Shown: positions 32,801 to 42,835, numbered from the stretch's first letter. The stretch is DNA of 64,000 bases from Ruminococcus sp. UBA4240 (GCA_002395525.1 DGXE01000031.1:37138-101137), one strand, 5' to 3'. Notes: a model not told the origin generated them from the letters alone. Made by a program: numbers and translations.

Positions 32801-35498
32801 CGATCTTTTCTATTCTCACAGCACACACCTTGTATTCAGGTATCCGTGCAAATTCGTCAAGGGCGGCATTGGTGAGCACGTTTGCGGGGGAATCGGGGAA
32901 ATGGAAGGGCATCCATGTTTCTCCCTGTGACACCTTGCGCCCCACATGGGCAACAGCAGTTATCTCACCCCGTCGGCTTATCACCTTTATTCTTTCCCTG
33001 TTGGCAATTCCCAGTGCATCTGCATCACGGAAATTCACTTCGATATACCCCTCACCCGCTATTTCCACAAGTCCCTTTGAACGTGATGTCATGGCGGCGG
33101 CGTTGTAATGGTAGAGTATGCGCCCTGTGGTGAGTATCAACGGATAATCGTCATCGGGAAGCTCATTGGCGGGCTTGTAGTCCACATTGTACAGCAGCAC
33201 CTTTCCCCTTGCGGGTCTGCCTACGTGCATTATAGGCGTTCCCTTGTGCTCCCTGTCCGGGCAGGGCCATTGCAGAGTCTCACCAGCATCAAGCCTTGCA
33301 TGGCTTATACCGCCGAATGAAGGAGTAAGCTCTGAGATCTCATCCATGATCTGTGAAGCTGTAAGGTGAGGCTGAGGATACCCCATTGCATTCATAAGAT
33401 CTATGATTATATCCGTATCCTGTCTCATATTGCCGGGAACAGTCACAGCCGCCCGTACACGCTGAACACGCCTTTCGGTGTTGGTGAAGGTACCCTCCTT
33501 TTCGGCATAGCTGCGCCCGGGAAGGATAACATCCGCATACTGGGCAGTCTTTGTCATGAAAAGCTCCTGCACCACCAGGAAATCAAGGCTTTTCAGCGCC
33601 TTATCAATGTGATGAGTGTCAGGGTCGGTGACAATGGGATCCTCACCGTATATGTAAAGTCCCTTTATCTTTCCCTCAATGGCTGCGGGAAATACATCCG
33701 TGGCCTTCAGTCCGGGCACAGGGTCAAGGGATACTCCCCACCTCTTCTCAAATTTTGTCCTTACTGCATCATTGTCAACCTTCTGATAGCCGGGATAATC
33801 TGTGGGCATGGCACCCATGTCGCAGGCACCCTGTACGTTGTTCTGTCCCCTCAGAGGATTGACACCGCAGCCCGATCTGCCTATCTTTCCGCATATGGCT
33901 GCCATATTGGACATACACATAACGCCCTCGGTGCCGGTGGAGTGTTCTGTCACACCCAGGCAGTAGATGATAGGCGCCTTCTTTGCTGTGGCATACATCC
34001 TTGCAGCCTCACGCAGCATTTTGGGGTCGATATGGCATATCTCACCCACGTATTCGGGAGTGTATTTCTCCACGGTCTTTTTAAGCTCTTCAAAATTCTC
34101 CGTGAAATTCTCCACATAGTCATGATCTATGAGGTCTTCCTCTATCATAACATGGATCATGCCGTTGGCAAAGGCTACATTCGTCCCGGGGCGGAGCTTC
34201 AGATGTATGTCAGCATACTTTGTAAGTCCTATATCACGGGGATCTACGACTATAAGCCTTGTACCGTTCCTGACAGCCTTTCGTATCTGCATCCCCACCA
34301 CAGGATGTGCTTCCTCCGGATTGGAGCCGATAAGGAGTATACAGTCAACATCATGGGTGATGTCATGGATGGGATTGGTCATAGCCCCGGAGCCCAAAGT
34401 GCGTGCAAGACCTGCAACTGTTGCGGAATGGCACACTCTGGCACAGTTGTCTGTGTTGTTATTGCCAAAGCAGGTGCGCACCATTTTCTGCACCATGTAT
34501 ATATCTTCATTTGGGGAACGTGAGCAGGCAAAGCCCGCCAGGCTGTCCTTGCCGTATTCCTTCTTGATACGCATGAAGTTCTCAGCTGCATAGGAGATAG
34601 CTTCGTCCCAGGAGGCTTTCCTGAACTCCCCTGTTGCCCTGTCCTTTATAAGGGGATCGGTCAGCCTGTCTGCTGAATGAACAAAGTCAAAGCTGCCCGA
34701 ACGTCCCTTTACACAGAGCCTGTTGTGATTTGAAGGACCTGATGCCGCTTCTACATCCACCACCCTGTTGTCCTTTACCACCAGATAGAACTGGCAGCCA
34801 GTCGCACAATGGGGGCAGGTGGTGAGCACCTTGTGTGTCTCCCAGCTGCGGTAGGAGCTTTGCCTTTTGAGAGTAAGGGCGCCTGTGGGACAGACGGAGG
34901 CGCAGTTCCCGCAGGACTCACAGCCTGTCAGCTTATATCCCTTTCCAAAGGGTGCATCCACCAGATGGAATGTGGCACTGCGTCCGCTTTTCAGCGTTCC
35001 GTTGCCCGCAATGTTGTGACAGACGTTGATACATCTCTGGCAGTGTATGCACTTTGAAGGGTCATAGGAGATAAAGGGGTTATCCTCAAGGACAGGCTGG
35101 GCTTTCTTTATCTGCGCTCTCTGCCCCTTATAGGATGAATGCTTCACCCCGTATCTGTTGCACAGATCCTGCAATTCGCAGGTGCCGTTGGCAGGACATG
35201 ACATACAGTCAAGGTTGTGGTCTGAAAGGATAAGATCAAGCATCTGCCTGCGGTATGCAGTCAGCTCATCGCTTTCGGTGGTGATGACCATGCCGTCTGC
35301 TGCCTTTGTGCGGCAGGCGGGGAGAAGGTTTCTGTACCCTTCCACCTCCACAACGCACATCCTGCACATCCCTATATCCGAAACACCCTCCATGAAGCAG
35401 AGAGTAGGGATATTTATGCCGTTTGCCCTTGCAATCTCCAGTATGGTGGAATCATCACGGGCTTCTGTTATTTTCCCGTTTATTGTAACAGTGATCAT
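32793..35498 (-). CDS. fdhA: Formate dehydrogenase catalytic subunit, Cys type, with NuoG-like N-terminus
   Basis: 901-residue molybdenum or tungsten enzyme oxidising formate or reducing CO2. N-terminal 2Fe-2S domain (C34, C45, C48, C62), then a His/Cys cluster (H94, C98, C101, C107), two 4Fe-4S ferredoxin sites (C150-C160 and C193-C203) and a fifth cluster (C228, C231, C235, C262), then the bis-MGD domain. The metal ligand is Cys356 in ARVCHSATVAG, where E. coli FdhF has selenocysteine, so no Sec machinery is needed. Layout matches NAD- or ferredoxin-linked cytoplasmic FdhA; its electron partner is the next upstream flavoprotein (overlap of four bases). Confidence 0.94.
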   Translation of the reverse strand: MITVTINGKITEARDDSTILEIARANGINIPTLCFMEGVSDIGMCRMCVVEVEGYRNLLPACRTKAADGMVITTESDELTAYRRQMLDLILSDHNLDCMSCPANGTCELQDLCNRYGVKHSSYKGQRAQIKKAQPVLEDNPFISYDPSKCIHCQRCINVCHNIAGNGTLKSGRSATFHLVDAPFGKGYKLTGCESCGNCASVCPTGALTLKRQSSYRSWETHKVLTTCPHCATGCQFYLVVKDNRVVDVEAASGPSNHNRLCVKGRSGSFDFVHSADRLTDPLIKDRATGEFRKASWDEAISYAAENFMRIKKEYGKDSLAGFACSRSPNEDIYMVQKMVRTCFGNNNTDNCARVCHSATVAGLARTLGSGAMTNPIHDITHDVDCILLIGSNPEEAHPVVGMQIRKAVRNGTRLIVVDPRDIGLTKYADIHLKLRPGTNVAFANGMIHVMIEEDLIDHDYVENFTENFEELKKTVEKYTPEYVGEICHIDPKMLREAARMYATAKKAPIIYCLGVTEHSTGTEGVMCMSNMAAICGKIGRSGCGVNPLRGQNNVQGACDMGAMPTDYPGYQKVDNDAVRTKFEKRWGVSLDPVPGLKATDVFPAAIEGKIKGLYIYGEDPIVTDPDTHHIDKALKSLDFLVVQELFMTKTAQYADVILPGRSYAEKEGTFTNTERRVQRVRAAVTVPGNMRQDTDIIIDLMNAMGYPQPHLTASQIMDEISELTPSFGGISHARLDAGETLQWPCPDREHKGTPIMHVGRPARGKVLLYNVDYKPANELPDDDYPLILTTGRILYHYNAAAMTSRSKGLVEIAGEGYIEVNFRDADALGIANRERIKVISRRGEITAVAHVGRKVSQGETWMPFHFPDSPANVLTNAALDEFARIPEYKVCAVRIEKIDG

Positions 35499-37324
35499 TC
35501 CCCTCTCCCTCCTATCATGGCTCCACAGCCGTAATGGTCACAGCGAAGACATCTGCCGGATTCCCTCATAGCCTCCTCATAGGTCATTGAAAGCTCCACA
35601 TGGTCAAAATTCAGCCTTCGTTCAAAGGGATCCTTTTCCTCTATTTCAGCCCGCCCTGTGGGTATGCAGGGATTTGCCGCTGCAGGGGGCAGCTGTACAT
35701 CACTTATTATCTTATGGTGATAGCCTAAGTATTCATCAATATTGAATGCTGCCACCTGTCCTGCGGCTATGGCATTTATGGCAGTAGACGGCCCTGTTAC
35801 ACAGTCCCCGCCGGAGAATACCCCGGGCATATCCTTGACCTCACAGGTGACATCAGCACATATGCGCCCCCTGACGCACGGTACACCTGCCTGCTCAAAG
35901 GCGGTCACATCGCTGCGCTGCCCAACGCCAAGTATCAGATAGTCGCATAGGAAACGATAGGGATAGTTGCTGGAGTGTTCGGTCTTTACAAAGCCGTATT
36001 CATCGTACTCCCCTACTATCTCAGGCTGCAGCCATACAGCCTGTACAGCATCATCGCCGTCAAGCTCGATATTGAGGAAGCTGAGCAGTGTCCTGAAGCG
36101 CACGCCTTCCTCCTTTGCCCCTTCGATCTCACTGGCAAGGGCGGTATAGTCGTCACGCTTTCGTGTGAATACGTGTATAGTCTTGGCATTCAGGCGAACA
36201 GCAGTCCTTGCGGCATCCATTGCCACATTGCCGCCCCCTATGAGCACCACCCTCTTATCGGTAAGGTCGGGAGCATTGCCGTTTGCCACCAATTGCAGGA
36301 AATCAGCCGCCGGGATAACATTCTTTCCGTCGGCACCATCCATGGGCATACGGTTGCCAAGCTGCGCCCCAAGCCCGAGATATACCGCATCATGACAGAC
36401 CTTTATCTCATCAAAGGATATATCCCTGCCTACCTTGGTATTGTACTTTACATCGATATCACCGAGAGACAGTATGGCTTTTATATCCTCATCAAGGCGC
36501 TCCTTCGGGAGACGGTACTCGGGTATGCCGTAGCGCAGCATTCCTCCAAGCTGTTCATGCTCCTCGTATATATCTACATGATGACCCATAAGGGAAAGGT
36601 AATATGCGGCTGTAAGCCCGGAAGGTCCCCCGCCTATGACAGCTACACTTTTACCAGTGCTCACATTTTTGGCAGGCAGGGATACCTCATCAGCGTGAGC
36701 CTCATCCACTGCATATTTTTTAAGTCCTCTTATGTTTATGGCATCGTCTATGATAGTGCGGCGGCATTTGCGCTCGCAGGGGTGCTCACACACCATGGCA
36801 CAGGCTGTGGGGAATGGGTTTTTCTCCCGTATCTTTTTTACAGCTCCTGCATAGTCCCCTGAGTGTATCAGGGATATATACCCCGGGACATCCACATGAG
36901 CGGGGCACAAAGTTATGCAGGGCACAGTCTGGCTTACGTTCTCAATGCACCTGTGCTCTCTGATGTGGCTGTCATATTCATCCGCAAACTCAGTAAGGCT
37001 GTCAAGGATAAGGTTTGCCGCAGTGACACCCACAGCGCAGTCAGCTGTGCGTGCTATCATCCTGCACATTTCCTCCATCCTTTTGAGAGTGTCTTCCGTT
37101 GCATCTCCGTTTAGGATGCCCAAAAGCATCCTGTCCACTTCCACCAGTCCGTCACGGCAGGGTACACATTTTCCGCAGGTCTGGTTCATGGATATCTGGA
37201 GCAGGGCTCTGTAAAGCACCAACGGACACATACCGGGAGGGTATGATGTCATCCTCGACCGGAATTTCTGCAATACAACATCAATGCGCTGATTCATATT
37301 GCCCCTTTGACTTAGTTTTTTCAT
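35495..37324 (-). CDS. Flavoprotein with NuoF C-terminal Fe-S domain and GltD-like domain (formate dehydrogenase electron subunit)
   Basis: 609-residue fusion. Residues ~1-120 are the C-terminal 4Fe-4S part of NuoF (C50, C53, C56 in TCGKCVPC and C96); the FMN/NADH half of NuoF is absent. Residues ~130-200 hold a GltD-type Cys cluster (CITLC and CEHPCERKC), then an FAD/NAD(P) oxidoreductase with GGGPSGLTAAYYLSL, GGGNVAMDAARTA and SGGDCVTGPSTAI. A short C-terminal CLRCDHYGC could hold another centre. Likely passes electrons between NAD(P)H and FdhA. Start ATG 37324 has GAGGG eight bases before it; ATG 37297 with AAAGGGG is an alternative, GTG 37339 unlikely. First gene of the operon. Confidence 0.9.
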   Translation of the reverse strand: MKKLSQRGNMNQRIDVVLQKFRSRMTSYPPGMCPLVLYRALLQISMNQTCGKCVPCRDGLVEVDRMLLGILNGDATEDTLKRMEEMCRMIARTADCAVGVTAANLILDSLTEFADEYDSHIREHRCIENVSQTVPCITLCPAHVDVPGYISLIHSGDYAGAVKKIREKNPFPTACAMVCEHPCERKCRRTIIDDAINIRGLKKYAVDEAHADEVSLPAKNVSTGKSVAVIGGGPSGLTAAYYLSLMGHHVDIYEEHEQLGGMLRYGIPEYRLPKERLDEDIKAILSLGDIDVKYNTKVGRDISFDEIKVCHDAVYLGLGAQLGNRMPMDGADGKNVIPAADFLQLVANGNAPDLTDKRVVLIGGGNVAMDAARTAVRLNAKTIHVFTRKRDDYTALASEIEGAKEEGVRFRTLLSFLNIELDGDDAVQAVWLQPEIVGEYDEYGFVKTEHSSNYPYRFLCDYLILGVGQRSDVTAFEQAGVPCVRGRICADVTCEVKDMPGVFSGGDCVTGPSTAINAIAAGQVAAFNIDEYLGYHHKIISDVQLPPAAANPCIPTGRAEIEEKDPFERRLNFDHVELSMTYEEAMRESGRCLRCDHYGCGAMIGGRGE

Positions 37325-37361
37325 AACAGCATCCCTCACAGTACAGTGCAGATTTTATTAA

Positions 37362-37390
37362 ATTATACTATATATTTACAAAAAAATCAA
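37362..37390 (-). promoter_or_regulatory. Sigma-A promoter of the formate dehydrogenase/molybdenum operon
   Basis: On the - strand TTGATT, 17 bases, TATAAT. The leader would be only about 30 bases, leaving no room for a molybdenum cofactor riboswitch. Transcribes about 12.5 kb and eleven genes without another clear promoter. Confidence 0.82.
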
Positions 37391-37497
37391 TAGAAAACTA
37401 ATTATTTTGGAGAAAAATGGCGAAGGTGATATGCTGTTTCATATCCACGTCACATAACTTCCGTCAGATCGCTGTGGTCTGCCCTGTGAAAAGAAAA

Positions 37498-37541
37498 CGC
37501 TGCGCTCACCCATCCCGGGCTGAGCGCAGCGTATCTTTTTT
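37498..37541. terminator. Bidirectional terminator after peptide unit A
   Basis: Eleven-base-pair stem CGCTGCGCTCA / TGAGCGCAGCG with a 12-base loop; followed by ATCTTTTTT on the + strand and by TTTTCTTTTC on the - strand. On the - strand it ends the unit carrying the repeat protein and peptides. Confidence 0.85.
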
Positions 37542-37606
37542 GTCGGATGATGTTGCCGATCCGCACACAGCAAGTTATAGCCTGCGAATGTGCGAAGCTC
37601 TCGGCA

Positions 37607-37717
37607 TCATTGACCGATCGGTATCCATGGCATAGGATTTTCGGTCGATGTCACGATGACATCATCTGTCCCAAACTCCGTGATCTCCGTTTCGGGGGCT
37701 TGATAATCCTGTTTCAT
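37607..37717 (-). CDS. Small peptide A2 (36 residues), downstream of repeat protein
   Basis: Starts MKQDYQAPETEITEFG and ends PMPWIPIGQ. It begins one base after the stop of peptide A1, so translation is probably coupled. It shares the core Y-x-x-P-E-T-E-I-x-x-F-x-x-x-D-V with A1, followed by IVTS. No signal peptide, no Cys; acidic N-terminal half and a hydrophobic Pro/Trp/Ile tail. The tail is identical in the second locus. No named family is recognised. Possible roles are a modified peptide, a signal or a small partner of the repeat protein, all unproven. Confidence 0.6.
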   Translation of the reverse strand: MKQDYQAPETEITEFGTDDVIVTSTENPMPWIPIGQ

Positions 37718-37718
37718 A

Positions 37719-37838
37719 TCATCCGCCTAAATATTCACCCTCATCCGGTCCCGGTTCGGGTTTGGATGCACACATAACATCCAGAGTCTGAAACACTATG
37801 ATCTCCGTTTCGGGATCAGCATACTTCTTTTTTTCCAT
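37719..37838 (-). CDS. Small peptide A1 (39 residues), downstream of repeat protein
   Basis: Starts MEKKKYADPETEIIVFQTLD and continues VMCAS, then a Pro/Glu/Gly-rich tail. GGAGAG, eight bases before ATG 37838 and just after the repeat protein stop, serves as RBS. The copy in the second locus is identical over the first 25 residues except one (T18 to A), but the tail differs completely, as if the conserved part were a leader or recognition region and the tail were free to vary. One Cys (C23) is conserved. No known family recognised. Confidence 0.6.
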   Translation of the reverse strand: MEKKKYADPETEIIVFQTLDVMCASKPEPGPDEGEYLGG

Positions 37839-37850
37839 TCTGATCTCTCC

Positions 37851-40097
37851 TTACTGTTCTGTCACGCAAGTATAATAGTTATAGAGTGCCTTGCATACAT
37901 TTTTCAGGTTTTCATTCGTGCCGGCATTTGCAAGTGTCATATACTGCTTTGCGTTGACCGTATAATCAGTACCGCCAAAGCCCAGTGCAATGTCATTCAA
38001 GAGGCTCTTGACAGGAATGCCCTCTGTCCTGATAACAACAAACTTTGTGCCGTTTTTCTCAGCCAAAACAGCCTTTCCGCCGAGAGTAAAGCTATTATTT
38101 ACATAGGTGACTGCCTCATCCTGAGTGCCTCTCTTTACCTTGAATGCAAGGGAAATATAGGTATCGTGCTTGAATGTCAGGCTCATGCCCACGTATTCAA
38201 CAGGGGCTTCTGCTTCTTCAAGGGCTGTGTTCAGAGAAGTCTTGTCAAACTCGTCTTCGGGTATAGTCACGCCCGAATAATCAGCGCCTTCGCCTGTGCT
38301 GTTGTTACTGTTTGCAAGGTCAGTGATATTGTGCCCGAAGTAGGTCTGTGCGGATGCACCGTAGGCAAGCATTGCACGGCAGATCTTTTTCACGGGGTTG
38401 GTATAGTCGCCCTTAATAACAGTGTCTGCATATCCACGGACAGATACCGTTCCGTTTGCACCTTCCTGAGCTACATTATTTTTCAATACAGCATAGGCAT
38501 ATTCGTCTGCCATGTTCTTGGCGGGGCAGGTCACCTTCACAAGATAATAGGTCGTCCCGTCGATGACAACGGTGCTGCAAGCACTGAAAGGCTGTACTGT
38601 ATCACCGAACTTAATGCTGTAATTATTGATGTCTTCATCCTTGGGCAGCGGAGCGCAGATGTTTACGTCAACGCCGTTGCTGCTGTTGGTATCTACCTGC
38701 ATTAATGGGGTGAGCTTGGGGATTATCCATGAATTTTCTTTTATCAAGGTATAGTTTGTGCCGTCATAGGTGTAGTAATTACCGTCAGAGCCGATATAAT
38801 ATTCGCTGTTGCCGGCTGCTTCATAGGTTGCGGCTTTGGCTTCAACTTTGGTGTAAGTTACGGCAGCTTCCTTATGGATATAGTAAGTCTTATTTATGTC
38901 GGGAGTTCCTGTGAATGATCCATGTGTACCTTCAAACATGTCAGTAACAGCGTCTTTAGGTATTTCTGTTGCATCACCGGATGAAGGAATCCTGTATGGT
39001 GTATTATACTCCGGATCCTGCGTTTCCGACAGCTTGATACCACAGTTATAGAACATTCGTTTATAACAGTTTTGAGCCAGAGTTGTTGCAGGAAGCTCGG
39101 GTGCTTCTGTCAGCCCGGTGCAGCCGTAAAACATATCACTATAACAGTTTACTGCCAGAGTTGTTGCAGGGAGCTCAGGCGCTGATGTCAGACCTGTGCA
39201 GCCGTAAAACATGGAATTGTAACATAATCTTACCAGGCTTGTTGCGGGGAGGACAGGCGGTTCTGTCAGACTGGTGCAACCGAGAAACATATTGTAGTAA
39301 CAGTTATTTGCCAGAGTTGTGGCAGGAAGGGCAGGGGCTGATGTCAGTCCGGTGCAGCCTTCAAACATATTCCGGTAACAGCTGGCTGCCAAAGCTGTTG
39401 CAGGGAGCGCAGGCGCTGATGTCAGTCTGGTGCAGCCTGTGAACATATAATGGTAACAATGGTCTGCCAGAGTTGTTGCAGGGAGTGCAGGCGATGATGT
39501 CAGACTGGTGCAACCGCTGAACATACTATTGTAACAGTCATTTGCCAAAGTTGTTGCAGGGAGGGAAGGTGCTGATGTCAGTCCGGTGCAGCCGTAAAAC
39601 ATATGACTGTAACAGTTTCCCGCCAGAGTTGTTGCAGGAAGCTCAGGTGCTGATGTAAGCCCGGTGCAGCCATCAAACATACCATAAAAGCAATAAGTCC
39701 CCATTGTTGCGTTATCGGGATCATTATAGTTCAAAAGCGTCATGATATTACCGCTGCACGCAACTTTGCCACTGATCGTAACTTTATTTTCATTGCTAAA
39801 CAACTGTTTGCCGCTGTTGCTGTCGCCACGGAAACGGACTGCTTCACCATTGTTGAGGGCTACTGATGTATTCGATGTATAATCCGCCCATGCATCGTCA
39901 CCTTTACTATACTCCAGTGTTCCGTCGTTTAGATTAACCGTAACAGAAGAACCGTCCTCTTTTGCGGTGAAAGTCAGGTAATCCGGCTCTGCCCCAACCT
40001 TTATGCTCTGTACGGGCAAAACGCCTGCCAGTACGCTGATGACCAGCGCAGCAGCCATGACTATACTTATAAGACCTCTTTTAACTTTCTGTGTCAT
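37851..40097 (-). CDS. Secreted 26-residue-repeat (BspA-like/DUF285-like) surface protein A
   Basis: 748 residues, Sec signal (residues ~1-38, basic start MTQKVKRG, hydrophobic core AAALVISVLAGVLPV). Residues ~45-115 form a beta-rich domain, then nine repeats of 26 residues built on LPATTLAxxCYxxMFxGCTG, ending LTSAP or similar, a leucine-rich-like solenoid. A linker of ~130 residues and a C-terminal domain of ~260 residues follow, with KKICRAMLAYGASAQTYFG and ALYNYY, frequent at the end of clostridial surface proteins. No LPXTG, dockerin or SLH anchor is seen. ATG 40097 follows AAAGGAGG. It is expressed from tandem promoters with two peptide genes behind. Adhesion or substrate binding is a guess. 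Confidence 0.85.
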   Translation of the reverse strand: MTQKVKRGLISIVMAAALVISVLAGVLPVQSIKVGAEPDYLTFTAKEDGSSVTVNLNDGTLEYSKGDDAWADYTSNTSVALNNGEAVRFRGDSNSGKQLFSNENKVTISGKVACSGNIMTLLNYNDPDNATMGTYCFYGMFDGCTGLTSAPELPATTLAGNCYSHMFYGCTGLTSAPSLPATTLANDCYNSMFSGCTSLTSSPALPATTLADHCYHYMFTGCTRLTSAPALPATALAASCYRNMFEGCTGLTSAPALPATTLANNCYYNMFLGCTSLTEPPVLPATSLVRLCYNSMFYGCTGLTSAPELPATTLAVNCYSDMFYGCTGLTEAPELPATTLAQNCYKRMFYNCGIKLSETQDPEYNTPYRIPSSGDATEIPKDAVTDMFEGTHGSFTGTPDINKTYYIHKEAAVTYTKVEAKAATYEAAGNSEYYIGSDGNYYTYDGTNYTLIKENSWIIPKLTPLMQVDTNSSNGVDVNICAPLPKDEDINNYSIKFGDTVQPFSACSTVVIDGTTYYLVKVTCPAKNMADEYAYAVLKNNVAQEGANGTVSVRGYADTVIKGDYTNPVKKICRAMLAYGASAQTYFGHNITDLANSNNSTGEGADYSGVTIPEDEFDKTSLNTALEEAEAPVEYVGMSLTFKHDTYISLAFKVKRGTQDEAVTYVNNSFTLGGKAVLAEKNGTKFVVIRTEGIPVKSLLNDIALGFGGTDYTVNAKQYMTLANAGTNENLKNVCKALYNYYTCVTEQ

Positions 40098-40160
40098 AAA
40101 GTAACCTCCTTTTATTTCTGATTTGATGTTCATTTCAGCTATCACCCTCCAAGCAACAAA

Positions 40161-40200
40161 AGCGTACCACACGGGATATACCTATCCCATGTGATACGCT
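40161..40200 (-). promoter_or_regulatory. Leader hairpin upstream of repeat protein A
   Basis: On the - strand AGCGTATCACATGGGATA pairs with TATCCCGTGTGGTACGCT through two G-U pairs, with a four-base loop, followed by TTTTG. It lies 64 bases before the start codon and about 50 bases after the proximal transcription start. It may be an attenuator, a terminator for upstream readthrough or an RNA stabiliser. It is conserved in the second locus with compensating wobble pairs. Confidence 0.6.
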
Positions 40201-40255
40201 CGTTAATGATGAATGTGAAAAGGGCGCAGTTATCCCTTACTTGCTTGCTTGCGAG

Positions 40256-40284
40256 AGTATACTGCATAGTCATAACCTTGTCAA
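40256..40284 (-). promoter_or_regulatory. Proximal promoter (P2) of repeat protein A
   Basis: On the - strand TTGACA, 17 bases, TATACT. The start of transcription lies in short GCAA repeats (about three units). Confidence 0.8.
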
Positions 40285-40357
40285 CCCTTTTCAAAAATGT
40301 TTACAAAGATTTTATATTTGTGCGGATACAACTGCACAATGTCACATCTTTATTGCT

Positions 40358-40386
40358 ATTATACTATAAATATATGACATTGTCAA
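40358..40386 (-). promoter_or_regulatory. Distal promoter (P1) of repeat protein A
   Basis: On the - strand TTGACA, 17 bases, TATAAT, a full consensus match about 100 bases upstream of P2. The 351-base gap 40098-40448 is filled by this leader and both promoters. Confidence 0.85.
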
Positions 40387-40448
40387 TAGCTAAATAGGAT
40401 TTACGAAGGCTTTTTTATAGTGATCCCCTTCCCGGAAAAGGAAGGTGG

Positions 40449-40685
40449 TTATTCCTTTTTGCCGCCGAGTATGCCGCCAAGTGCATCACTAATGCTGCCT
40501 AAGATATTGCCGCCTTCGACCTTTGCCTTTATGCCGTCTACGATGGGCTTAATCTGGTCATCGGGAAGGTCTACGCCCGTTATCTTCTCAACGGTCTTGA
40601 CAGGATCCGCCTTGAACTGCTCCATAAGGGAGGGATCGCTCTTTACCTTTTCAACTACTTCATTGATCTTTGCCTGGATATCCAT
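40449..40685 (-). CDS. 78-residue small protein with leader-peptide-like features
   Basis: Helical acidic-basic protein starting MDIQAKINEVVEKVKSDPSL, then MEQFKADPVKTVEKITGVDL and a Gly-rich end with ISDALGGILGGKKE. The pattern (Phe-x-x-Asp-Pro, Val-Glu-x-x-x-Gly-Val-Asp-Leu-Pro, terminal Gly-Gly) resembles Nif11/nitrile-hydratase-like leader peptides, but the part after Gly-Gly is only three residues and no maturation enzyme is nearby. Similar small proteins are common in clostridia with no assigned function. AAAGGAG precedes the start. Between guaB and the repeat protein A leader, same strand as both. Confidence 0.75.
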   Translation of the reverse strand: MDIQAKINEVVEKVKSDPSLMEQFKADPVKTVEKITGVDLPDDQIKPIVDGIKAKVEGGNILGSISDALGGILGGKKE

Positions 40686-40700
40686 ATAATTCTCCTTTCA

Positions 40701-42278
<1,578 letters not shown>

Positions 42279-42333
42279 AAGTATGATGTGTTTTGAACTT
42301 GAACTGTACAGGCTGGCTTAAAGCCGCTGCACA

Positions 42334-42783
42334 TTACTTCTTGTCCTTGAGAAGATCTCTTATCTCAGTAAGCAGAAGCTCTTCCTTGGTGGGCTCGGGA
42401 GCGGGAGCTTCCTCAGCAGCCTTTTTCTCTTCTTCCTTCTTCAGCTTCTTTGCAGCCTCCTCAGCAGCCTTTGTAGCCTTGTTTATGGCCTTGAGCATAC
42501 AGAAAAGGATAAGTGCTATGATAAGGAAATTGATAACAGCGGATATGAATGCACCATAATCAAAAACAGCGCCGTTCACAGTGAACTGACCGCCGACTGT
42601 GACCCCATCTGCGCTTTCACTGCCTGTGATAGCCTGTATCAGAGGATTGATGAAGCTTGTAGTAAGTGCGGTAACAATGTTGCCGAAGGCAGCACCGATG
42701 ATGACACCGACTGCCATATCCATAACATTGCCCTTGAGTGCGAATTCCTTGAATTCCTGTAAGAAGCTCTTCTTTTCTGCCAT
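42334..42783 (-). CDS. mscL: Large-conductance mechanosensitive channel
   Basis: 149-residue channel relieving osmotic downshock. The N-terminal helix FLQEFKEFALKGNVMDMAVG and the pore helix VGVIIGAAFGNIVTALTTSF are classic; a periplasmic loop of ~25 residues and TM2 (FLIIALILFCMLKAINKA) follow, then a charged helical tail ending LLTEIRDLLK. Length typical. It has its own promoter. Confidence 0.97.
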   Translation of the reverse strand: MAEKKSFLQEFKEFALKGNVMDMAVGVIIGAAFGNIVTALTTSFINPLIQAITGSESADGVTVGGQFTVNGAVFDYGAFISAVINFLIIALILFCMLKAINKATKAAEEAAKKLKKEEEKKAAEEAPAPEPTKEELLLTEIRDLLKDKK

Positions 42784-42835
42784 AGCGATCCCTCTTTCAT
42801 TTCATTTTAGCAAATAGCTATAATCTATTTAATCT

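Larger units (their letters stand above)
37498..40386 (-). repeat. Paralogous unit A (twin promoters, leader, repeat protein, two peptides, terminator)
   Basis: Whole-unit duplication shared with 58155-61047. The two copies match in order and mostly in sequence across both promoters, the leader hairpin, the secreted repeat protein (most similar in the C-terminal ~260 residues), the two small ORFs, a conserved stretch of ~65 bases behind them, and the terminator. The repeat block and linker are more diverged. The gap of about 20 kb carries unrelated genes, so this is a dispersed duplication; no flanking transposase or target repeat was seen. Confidence 0.85.

Noticed and set aside
33366..34523. 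Long + strand frame opposite fdhA
   Set aside because: Shadow frame of the formate dehydrogenase gene with atypical Cys/His/Leu composition.
32793..35498. Selenocysteine in formate dehydrogenase
   Set aside because: The active-site codon is Cys (C356) and the frame has no internal TGA, so no Sec insertion is needed.
37325..37420. Molybdenum cofactor riboswitch ahead of the operon
   Set aside because: The predicted leader is only about 30 bases, too short for that aptamer.
39060..39720. 78-base periodic repeats considered as a CRISPR array
   Set aside because: They are imperfect coding repeats in frame with the surface protein; no unique spacers of constant size.
37851..40097. LPATT motifs taken as sortase LPXTG signals
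   Set aside because: They recur inside each 26-residue repeat and are followed by a Leu-Ala pair, not Gly, with no C-terminal hydrophobic/positive sorting tail.
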